Part shown: in pieces, positions 39,042-46,235 of the stretch
Layout: every line of letters starts with the position of its first letter
Numbering within the stretch: position 1 is the first letter of the stretch
Origin: CBDDDW01 sp965226805
GTDB taxonomy: Bacteria > Chloroflexota > Dehalococcoidia > Lucifugimonadales > JAGWBF01
Length of the DNA stretch: 64,000 bases
Direction of reading: 5' to 3'
Assembly (NCBI GenBank): GCA_965226805.1
Contig: CBDDDW010000028.1
Coordinates: 1-64,000 of the forward strand
Notes under the pieces: generated by a model
What the model was told of the DNA's origin: nothing
Database searches by the model: none
The model's input: only the letters and a program-made list of their open reading frames with translations
Made by a program: the position numbers and the translations under genes

Positions 39042-39404
39042 GTGCACTGTATCGAAGAGCAGCTTACAGAGAGCAGCACCATCGCCGTTGTCGGCTTGTC
39101 CCCCGACCCTAAGCGGGACAGCCACAGGGTGGCAAAGTACCTTCAGGCGCAAGGTTATAGGATCCTTCCAGTGAATCCCGTGGTGGAAGTGGTGCTGGGC
39201 GAGAAAAGCTACCCCAACCTCAGTTCCGTCCCAGAGCCGGTGCACATGGTGGACATCTTCCGGCGCTCCGAGTACGTGGCGCCTGTGGTAGAGGAAGCCA
39301 TCCGGATAGGCGCCAGGTATATCTGGATGCAAGACGGTGTAATCGACGAAGAGGCAGCGGACAGGGCGCGAAGCGCGGGCCTTCTTGTAGTGATGAACAA
39401 CTGA
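39042..39404 (+). CDS. CoA-binding protein (YccU-like), stop at conserved Cys
   Basis: 120 residues, a Rossmann-type CoA-binding domain: STIAVVGLSPDPKRDSHRVAKYLQAQGYRILPVNP, then EPVHMVDIFRRSEYVAPVVEEAI and ARYIWMQDGVIDEEAADRA. It starts at GTG. Related proteins end with a D-R-C-x-x-x-E-H-R-R motif. Here the frame reads V-M-N-N, TGA, T-L-R-E-H-R-R-R-F-G-G, so TGA replaces the cysteine codon and the downstream sequence is still conserved to 39461. It is either a nonsense change, recoding, or a natural shortening. Confidence 0.8.
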   Translation: MHCIEEQLTESSTIAVVGLSPDPKRDSHRVAKYLQAQGYRILPVNPVVEVVLGEKSYPNLSSVPEPVHMVDIFRRSEYVAPVVEEAIRIGARYIWMQDGVIDEEAADRARSAGLLVVMNN

Positions 39405-39537
39405 ACCTTAAGGGAGCACCGTCGCCGGTTCGGCGGCACGAGTAAGGGCGGCATCAATTGACACATACTATCGCTGGCTGGGGTAATCTAGCTACCCGAA
39501 CCGGCCTGGTCGCCTCTGAGCCGGCCGGCCCGTCGGA

Positions 39538-41100
39538 CTAGAGGGGGATGTTCCCGTGCTTCTTGGGGGGCAACGTATCCTGTTTGTTGTGAAGCATGTC
39601 GAGGGCGTGTATGAGCTGGGGGCGCGTCTCCCGTGGGTCGATGACGTCGTCGATGAATCCGTGGGCGGCAGCCACATAGGGGTTGGCGAACTTGTCCCGG
39701 AACTCCTCGGTTAGCTGGGTTCGAGTCTCCGTTGGGTTCTCGGACTTGGCCAGCTCCTCCCGGAAGACTATATTTACCGCTCCTTCGGGTCCCATGACGG
39801 CGATCTCCGCCGATGGCCATGCCAGGTTGATGTCGCCTCTCAGGTGCTTGCTGCTCATGACGATGTAGGCCCCACCATAGGCCTTTCGGGTCATCACGCT
39901 TATCTTCGGCACTGTGGCCTCGGCGTAGGCGTACAGCAGCTTGGCGCCGTGCCTTATGATTCCACCGTACTCCTGGTCGGTGCCGGGCATGAATCCGGGC
40001 ACGTCGACGAAGGTCACCAGAGGGATGTTGAAGCAGTCGCAAAATCGGACGAATCGCGACGCTTTGGTGGATGCGTTGATGTCCAGCACCCCGGCCAGGT
40101 AGGCCGGCTGGTTGCCGACGATGCCCACCGGCTTGCCGTTCAGACGCGCGAATCCTACCACCATGTTGGGCGCGAAGTCCTTATGTACCTCCATGAACTC
40201 CTCGTCGTCCACGATCCGCATCAGCACATCGCGTATGTCGTACGCTTTGTTTGGCTCGTCGGGCACTATGTAAGACAGACTTTCGTCTCTCCTGTCTGGG
40301 TCATCGACCGCCTGGACAGATGGAGGCTCTTCCATATTGTTCGATGGGAGGTAGCTTAATAGGTGGCGCACTTGGTCGAGGCAATCCTCCTCAGTGTCCA
40401 GCACGAAGTGGGCGACTCCGCTGCGGCCGCCGTGGGTCTGAGCCCCTCCCAGCTGCTCGTGCGTGACCTCCTCGCCGGTTACGCTCTTGATCACTTCGGG
40501 GCCGGTGATGTACATCTGGCTTATGCCCTGGACCATGAATACGAAGTCCGTGATCGCCGGCGAGTAGACCGCTCCTCCCGCGGATGGACCCAGGATCACG
40601 GATAGCTGAGGGACCACCCCCGATGCCAGGGTATTCCTCTTGAATATCTCACCGTAAGCGGAGAGGCTCAGCACCCCCTCCTGAATCCTGGCGCCACCCG
40701 AGTCGTTGAGTCCAACGATGGGAGCGCCGGTCTTCATCGCCAGGTCCATGACTTTGCAGATCTTCTGGCCCACGATCTCCGATACCGATCCCCCGAGAAC
40801 CGTAAAGTCTTGACAGAAGACGAAAATCTGCCGCCCGTCCACCTTCCCATAGCCGGTGATCACGGCATCGCCCGGCGTTTTCTTGTCCGCCATGCCGAAG
40901 TCTGTAGCTCGGTGCGTCACAAACGGATCGATTTCCTGCAGGGTGCCCGGGTCCAAGAGCAAATCGAGACGTTCCCTAGCGGACAGCTTCCCCTTGTCAT
41001 GCTGCTGCTGGAGCCGATTGGGGCCGCCACCGGCCTTCGACTGCTCTCGGAATTTTTGCAGCCGCTCCAGCTTCTCGTCCATTTTTCTCTCAACGGCCAT
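39538..41100 (-). CDS. Acyl-CoA carboxylase carboxyltransferase subunit (PccB/MmdA-like)
   Basis: 520 residues. It belongs to the carboxyltransferase family that moves a carboxyl group from biotin to propionyl-, acetyl- or methylmalonyl-CoA. Motifs include GKLSARERLDLLLDPGT, the oxyanion-forming GGSVSEIVGQKICK, NDSGGARIQEGV, GPSAGGAVYSPA, and in the C-terminal half PGFMPGTDQEYGGIIRHGAKLLYAYAEATVP and RKAYGGAYIVMSSKHL. ATG 41100 has CGGAG upstream. No biotin-carrier or biotin carboxylase gene is adjacent, so the partner subunits must be elsewhere. Substrate specificity cannot be fixed from sequence alone. Confidence 0.9.
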   Translation of the reverse strand: MAVERKMDEKLERLQKFREQSKAGGGPNRLQQQHDKGKLSARERLDLLLDPGTLQEIDPFVTHRATDFGMADKKTPGDAVITGYGKVDGRQIFVFCQDFTVLGGSVSEIVGQKICKVMDLAMKTGAPIVGLNDSGGARIQEGVLSLSAYGEIFKRNTLASGVVPQLSVILGPSAGGAVYSPAITDFVFMVQGISQMYITGPEVIKSVTGEEVTHEQLGGAQTHGGRSGVAHFVLDTEEDCLDQVRHLLSYLPSNNMEEPPSVQAVDDPDRRDESLSYIVPDEPNKAYDIRDVLMRIVDDEEFMEVHKDFAPNMVVGFARLNGKPVGIVGNQPAYLAGVLDINASTKASRFVRFCDCFNIPLVTFVDVPGFMPGTDQEYGGIIRHGAKLLYAYAEATVPKISVMTRKAYGGAYIVMSSKHLRGDINLAWPSAEIAVMGPEGAVNIVFREELAKSENPTETRTQLTEEFRDKFANPYVAAAHGFIDDVIDPRETRPQLIHALDMLHNKQDTLPPKKHGNIPL

Positions 41101-41302
41101 CTTCGTCTCCGGACACATGCCCGGCGTTCCTGACTCCAGTTAATGTGTCACCGCCGTACGCCTCATGCGCCACGTGCGTGCGCATCGCATAATGCTATCA
41201 GATGAGGATAGCTGGTGCAAGCTAGCGCGAGGGGGTGTTACAATGAGTTGAGGTTCGATACGGTACCAGCTTGCAAACCGAGATTGATCCCACGTGAGAT
41301 GG

Positions 41303-42181
41303 ATGAGTACACTGGACCGGCGTCCGGCAGCCACCAGGTGCGGAAGCAAGACTTTTTTCTGGGGTGAGCGTACCTACCTCATGGGGGTGGTCAACGTCAC
41401 CCCCGATTCCTTTGCAGGCGACGGTCTTGGCTATGATGTAGGCGCGGCCGTGGACAGAGCCCTTCGAATGGAGGCTGATGGGGCCGATGTGATAGACGTG
41501 GGAGGAGAGTCCACCCGAAGATACGACAACCGGCCCGGGGCCGCCGCTGTTGCCGCCGAAGAGGAGATGCGGCGCGTCATCCCGGTTGTCGAGCGTCTCG
41601 TGAGTGAATTGAGCATACCGATCAGTGTGGATACCTACAAACCCCAGGTCGCGAGAAGGTGCCTGGAAGCGGGCGCCAGTATGGTGAACGACATCCTGGG
41701 GTCCAGTCCCGATCCCGACATGCTGCGGGCGGCGGCTGAGTACGGAGTCCCGATCGTGCTCATGCACTACCAATCTGGCAGCGTGTACAGCGACCTGGTC
41801 CCAGACGTCATGCGGGCGCTGGGAGAAGCATCCAGGAAGGCAATTGAGATGAGTGTTTCCAGGGAGAAGATAATAATTGACCCGGGAATTGGATTTGGGA
41901 AGGTAGCCGACCAGAGCCTGGAGATCGAGGGGAGATTGACTGAGTTCAAGACGCTGGGGTTCCCGGTGCTGGTAGGGCCATCGCGCAAGTCTCACATCGG
42001 TCTTGTGCTCGGCGGGCTGCCGGCCGAGGACCGCCTGGAAGGTACCGCCGCTGTTGTAGCCATGTGTATTGCTGGGGGCGCAGATATGGTGCGGGTACAC
42101 GATGTCAAAGAGATGTCCCGTGTGGCTAGGGTCAGCGATGCCATAGTGCGGGGCTGGAGGCCAGAGGGATGGGGCAGGTAG
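41303..42181 (+). CDS. folP: Dihydropteroate synthase
   Basis: About 292 residues. It joins p-aminobenzoate to the pterin diphosphate to form dihydropteroate in folate synthesis. Motifs: MGVVNVTPDSFAGDG, DVIDVGGESTRR, PISVDTYKP, ASMVNDILG, IIIDPGIGFGK and VGPSRKSHIG. The start is uncertain between GTG 41294 and ATG 41303; no clear Shine-Dalgarno favours either. The 3' end overlaps folK by 13 bp, so the two are expressed together. Confidence 0.95.
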   Translation: MSTLDRRPAATRCGSKTFFWGERTYLMGVVNVTPDSFAGDGLGYDVGAAVDRALRMEADGADVIDVGGESTRRYDNRPGAAAVAAEEEMRRVIPVVERLVSELSIPISVDTYKPQVARRCLEAGASMVNDILGSSPDPDMLRAAAEYGVPIVLMHYQSGSVYSDLVPDVMRALGEASRKAIEMSVSREKIIIDPGIGFGKVADQSLEIEGRLTEFKTLGFPVLVGPSRKSHIGLVLGGLPAEDRLEGTAAVVAMCIAGGADMVRVHDVKEMSRVARVSDAIVRGWRPEGWGR

Positions 42182-42705
42182 AGGTCTACCTGGGTCTAGG
42201 GTCCAACCTCGGAAACAGGGAGGATAACCTGAGGAAGGCATTGGACCTGGTAGGCGAGAGTGTCGCTATCGAGAGGACCTCGTCCCTTTACGACACGGCG
42301 CCCTGGGGCTACATGGACCAGCCCCGTTTCCTGAACTGTGCTTGCAGCGGATGGACATCCCTGCAACCCTTGTCCCTCCTTAAGGAGCTGAAGGAGATCG
42401 AGAGGCACCTTGGCCGGGAGCCCGGCTTCGCCAACGGCCCTCGTCTCATTGATGTGGATATCCTCTTCTACGGACGGGAGATCATCAATGAGCCTGGCCT
42501 CGAGATCCCTCACCCCAGGCTGGCCGAGCGTGACTTTGTTCTGGTGCCGATGGCCGAGATAGCGCCGGACTGCCTGCATCCTGTAATGAAATCCAGAGTA
42601 TCTGAGTTGCTCGAGCAGCTTGCCGGCGCGGCTGGGGACGCGGTCGAGGTGGTGCGAGGGGTCACCCTATGGGCGCCACCAATCTCCGTGGCAGGGAGCC
42701 GCTGA
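42169..42705 (+). CDS. folK: HPPK, 6-hydroxymethyl-dihydropterin diphosphokinase
   Basis: 178 residues. It transfers diphosphate from ATP to hydroxymethyl-dihydropterin, the step before FolP. Signatures are LGLGSNLGNREDNL, the acidic loop GPRLIDVDILFYG and IPHPRLAERDFVLVPMAEIAP. The start lies inside the folP end in another frame. The third folate gene, folB, is about 8 kb downstream. Confidence 0.95.
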   Translation: MGQVEVYLGLGSNLGNREDNLRKALDLVGESVAIERTSSLYDTAPWGYMDQPRFLNCACSGWTSLQPLSLLKELKEIERHLGREPGFANGPRLIDVDILFYGREIINEPGLEIPHPRLAERDFVLVPMAEIAPDCLHPVMKSRVSELLEQLAGAAGDAVEVVRGVTLWAPPISVAGSR

Positions 42706-42742
42706 GCCGCCCGGCGAACCCCGCCGGGTCCAGGAGGTGTCG

Positions 42743-44323
42743 GTGACCAATCGGGATATCGAGGCGGCACGGGCCTACCACGAGTCCACCAAGCTTAGCT
42801 ACATCAACCTCGACAACAAGCCGCCCCTTTACAAGTCTTATACGAGCTTGCCAGTCGTGCCTCTCCCCACTAACTTTTCCCCGCCAGATGCACCCACCCT
42901 TGAGGCCTTGGCCGGCCTCGGTCCGTTGGTACACCAGACCCTGGACCTCGTCTCCCTGGCGGGTCTCCTCTTCTTCTCGGCGGGGCTTGTGAGGAAAGGC
43001 GCATCTAAGGCTGGGGAGGTGCGGTTCAGGGCGGCCGCTTCCGCCGGAGCGCTGTATCCAGTGGAAGCGTATGTGATATGTGGTGGTATTTCAGGACTAG
43101 GGCCGGGGGTCTACCATTTCTCTCCCGCCGAATTTATCCTGACCCAGCTTCGGAGTGGAGAATACCGGAACGCTCTTTCCAACGCGGCGGGTGGGGATGC
43201 GTCTGTTGCGTTATCTCCCGTCACTCTCGTCTTGACGGCTATCTTTTGGCGAAGCGCCTGGAAGTACAGGGCCCGTGCTTACCGTTACTGCCTGTGGGAC
43301 ACCGGCACTATCGTGGCCAATCTGTTGGCCTCAGCCTTCGCGTCCGGCATCCGTGGTCGCCTGATTACGGGGTTCGTAGACGGCGAGGTCAACCGTCTGC
43401 TGGGTGTCCAGCCGGAGCAGGAGGGCAGCATCTGCCTGGTGCCACTGGGTGGTGCCGACAGTAGTGAAACCCAGGGCGTACGCCACGAGAGAGTTGAGGC
43501 AAACACAGTTGTGGCAGATCCTCTCGAATTTGAAGACCAGGTGGAATACCCCGAGATCTTACAGGTACATGCCACCTCTAGTCTAAAGAGCGTAGGTGAA
43601 GTGGAAGCCTGGCGCGGGGCTCCGGCCCTGGAGCAGCCTGCAGGAGAGGTGTCCACTGAATCCCTTGATCCCCAACCGGACTTCGGGGAATCTCGAGGGC
43701 TGGCGGATGTAATTCAGCAGCGGGGCTCCACCCGACGTTTTGCTCCTCGATCCATCAGTCTCAGGCAGCTCAGTGCCATCCTTGATAGCTCTGCAGTGGG
43801 CGTGCCCGCCGATATCCTTGGTCCCGGCGGTTCCAGCTTCCTGGACATGTACCTTATTGTCAACTCTGTACAAGGGTCGACCTCGGGCGGATACTTTTTC
43901 TCGCGCTCGAAGCGGGAATTGGAGCTGCTGCGCCGTGGAGAATTCCGGGCCGAGGCCGGCCATCTGTGTTTCGAGCAGGCGCTAGGGGCGGACGCCGGCG
44001 CCATGGTGTTCATTTTGGCCGACCTGGAGCGGATCTTCGAGAGACACGGAAGCCGCGGCTACAGGGTGGCCCACCTGGAAGCCGGTGTCCTGGGAGGTAA
44101 GCTGTACCTCGCCGCCCATTCCCTTGGACTGGGAGCCACGGGACTTACCTTTTACGACGACGCTGTAGCCAAGTTCTTCTCTCCTCACGCGGCCGGGAAG
44201 AGCACAATATTCGTTGTCGCCCTGGGAGTAACTTCTGGGATGAACCGGGTCCGGCCCTTCAGGTCGCGTGTCGGTGTGGTGATGGACGCCCTGGCCCGTG
44301 GTGCTGTGAAGGAGGGCGATTGA
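42743..44323 (+). CDS. SagB-type dehydrogenase, tandem nitroreductase domains
   Basis: 526 residues made of two nitroreductase-like halves. The first has FRAAASAGALYPVEAYVI and AYRYCLWDTGTIVANLLA; the second has RGSTRRFAPRSISLRQLSAILD and AHLEAGVLGGKLYLAAHSLGLGATGLTFYDD. SagB-type enzymes are FMN-dependent oxidases, best known for making azoles in peptide natural products, but many stand alone. No YcaO-type partner or precursor peptide is visible here, so the substrate is unknown. The GTG start at 42743 follows AGGAGG. Confidence 0.85.
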   Translation: MTNRDIEAARAYHESTKLSYINLDNKPPLYKSYTSLPVVPLPTNFSPPDAPTLEALAGLGPLVHQTLDLVSLAGLLFFSAGLVRKGASKAGEVRFRAAASAGALYPVEAYVICGGISGLGPGVYHFSPAEFILTQLRSGEYRNALSNAAGGDASVALSPVTLVLTAIFWRSAWKYRARAYRYCLWDTGTIVANLLASAFASGIRGRLITGFVDGEVNRLLGVQPEQEGSICLVPLGGADSSETQGVRHERVEANTVVADPLEFEDQVEYPEILQVHATSSLKSVGEVEAWRGAPALEQPAGEVSTESLDPQPDFGESRGLADVIQQRGSTRRFAPRSISLRQLSAILDSSAVGVPADILGPGGSSFLDMYLIVNSVQGSTSGGYFFSRSKRELELLRRGEFRAEAGHLCFEQALGADAGAMVFILADLERIFERHGSRGYRVAHLEAGVLGGKLYLAAHSLGLGATGLTFYDDAVAKFFSPHAAGKSTIFVVALGVTSGMNRVRPFRSRVGVVMDALARGAVKEGD

Positions 44324-44326
44324 GGT

Positions 44327-45133
44327 CTAGCCCTCGATCTTCTCTATAACGTAGTGCATGGTTCCCTTGGGCACCGTTATCTGGATCTCTTCGCCGATTT
44401 CCCTGTCCATGACCGCCTTGCCTACGGGGGAAATGCTGGATATCTTACCGGTGACAGGATCCGCCTCTCGCGTGTCCACCACGGTGTAACGGAGTAACTT
44501 GCCACTGCTGGCATCCTTGAGGGTCACCTTTTTGCCCAGCGTGACCTTCTTGGTACGCTTAGTCTTCCCCGTGCCCCTCACCACCGCGCTCGTCAGAATA
44601 GAGTCAAGCTCCCGGATACCGGATTCGATAAATCCCTGCCGCTCTTTGGCCGCGTCCAGTGGGGCGTTTTCTTTGAAGTCTTTGTCAGCCATAGCCCGTT
44701 GAATGTCGGCGACGATCTTCACCCGCTCCTCTTTCAGCATCTCCAGGCGGGACGTCAGATTGGAGTAGCCCTCAGCGCTAAGTTCAGCTTGTTCCGTCGC
44801 AGCCTTGAAATACACTCGTCGAGAGTTCTTTTTGGATTTGGAGGCCTTCAGGTGGGGAGCGAGACTCACACTCACCAGGTCCCCCTGTTTCAGGTAAGTC
44901 AGGAAGGATTTCACCGACTTCATCTTCTGAACCGAGTCTGCCCCCCACATACCCGCCGACCCCGCGTAGTCCGCTATCTCCGCCGGAGTCAATTCCTGTA
45001 CTCCCCTGTCTCGGCCACACCACTGGATGAAACGGCTGAGTTCCTGATGACCGTCGGGCTGTTTCCCTGATCTGGTGTTCGCCAGGTACTCGCTCAGAGC
45101 TGTCATCAGGGAAATCTTCTCGTTTTTCGCCAA
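44327..45133 (-). CDS. GreA/GreB-type transcription factor with N-terminal helical domain
   Basis: 268 residues. The C-terminal ~155 residues are GreA-like: a coiled coil with DFKENAPLDAAKE, which keeps the Asp and Glu of the D-x-x-E-N tip that stimulates RNA cleavage by stalled RNA polymerase, and an FKBP-like C-terminal domain (DREIGEEIQITVPKGTMHYVI). The first ~85 residues form an extra helical domain resembling the SAM-like core-binding domain of tyrosine recombinases (LSEYLANTRSGKQPDGHQELSRF). I use TTG 45133, which has AAAGGAGAG upstream. A start at 45289 would add unlikely sequence. Confidence 0.8.
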   Translation of the reverse strand: MAKNEKISLMTALSEYLANTRSGKQPDGHQELSRFIQWCGRDRGVQELTPAEIADYAGSAGMWGADSVQKMKSVKSFLTYLKQGDLVSVSLAPHLKASKSKKNSRRVYFKAATEQAELSAEGYSNLTSRLEMLKEERVKIVADIQRAMADKDFKENAPLDAAKERQGFIESGIRELDSILTSAVVRGTGKTKRTKKVTLGKKVTLKDASSGKLLRYTVVDTREADPVTGKISSISPVGKAVMDREIGEEIQITVPKGTMHYVIEKIEG

Positions 45134-45395
45134 CTTGGAGCTCTCCTTTCGGTGATGAGGGGGGACTGATCCGTCCGCCCCTGAGGGCTTCGAGCAAGGT
45201 CTGCTGTGATATCGCGTCTCGGCGTTGCTTCTAACAGGATACCAGGTTGACCCGCTTGTGGCAAAGGGAGTGAATACCAAAAAATCCAAGGGAGGTCGCG
45301 CCGAGTAGAGGGTCCAGTCGATTCGTGAAATTGACCCCTTGGCGAAGCTGTTTTGGGGGTGTCAATACCGGTCTAGGTCGGGTACAATATGTTGT

Positions 45396-46094
45396 ATGAA
45401 CGATGTCGCCATCACCTGTATGAGCGAACAAGATGGCCGTCGATACGTCCAAGCCGTAGAGGGCCATGTTAGAACCCGACTGATCACTCCCGAAGACCTT
45501 TCTTCACCCACGGATACTCTATTGGACGGCGTGGGTGGCGTTCTGCTTTCGGGGGGGCCCGACTCGGCGCCCCGATTGTGTGCCGAGGCGCCGAACCCGG
45601 AGGTCGGACAGGAGTTGTGTGGGGACCTGGACGTATTGGAGCGTAGGGTGCTTCAGAGGGCCTTAGACCGCGACATGCCGGTGCTTGCGATCTGCCGCGG
45701 AATGCAGCTCCTCAACATAGCATTTGGCGGGACATTGCTTCAGCATATTCCCGACCACACCAAGGAGCTGGAGGACGGGTCCTGGGAATCTGTTCATCAT
45801 TCCGTCTATCTGTCGCCGGGCAGTAAGCTGGCTACTATCCTTGGAATGGGGGGATTCTTCCGCTTCAATAGCCTCCATCATCAAGGCCTGCGGGATGCCC
45901 AGAGGTCGCCCCGGCTGCTGGCCTCGGCTTACTCTGTGGAAGATGCTATTGTCGAAGGACTGGAGAGTCCTCAGCATAGCTGGGTCATCGGAGTCCAGTG
46001 CCATCCAGAGTTGAGCGAGCAGGTTCCGAAAGTCTTCGCCAACCTATTCGTCGCCTTTGCGGAGCGCGCAGAGGCATATGGAAGGGCCTCTTAA
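45396..46094 (+). CDS. Class-I glutamine amidotransferase-like hydrolase (peptidase C26, PuuD-like)
   Basis: 232 residues. It contains LLDGVGGVLLSGGPDSAP, the nucleophile motif VLAICRGMQLLNIAFGGTLLQHIP (Cys), SLHHQGL and the catalytic pair in GVQCHPELSE. The family hydrolyses gamma-glutamyl amides such as gamma-glutamyl-GABA. A TACAAT box (45383-45388) ends just seven bases before ATG 45396, and there is no Shine-Dalgarno, so a leaderless transcript is likely. Confidence 0.85.
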   Translation: MNDVAITCMSEQDGRRYVQAVEGHVRTRLITPEDLSSPTDTLLDGVGGVLLSGGPDSAPRLCAEAPNPEVGQELCGDLDVLERRVLQRALDRDMPVLAICRGMQLLNIAFGGTLLQHIPDHTKELEDGSWESVHHSVYLSPGSKLATILGMGGFFRFNSLHHQGLRDAQRSPRLLASAYSVEDAIVEGLESPQHSWVIGVQCHPELSEQVPKVFANLFVAFAERAEAYGRAS

Positions 46095-46235
46095 GATCAT
46101 CAAGGACTTTGGAGTCCTGTTGGGATTGTGGAGGATGGTGGTGAAGTCCGAGAAGAGGCTAAACCCTTGGTTATCCCCCCTGTGCAGGTCCAGTTGCCTG
46201 TAAAGACCTCATAACTGGTCGAAAAGGAGATACCT

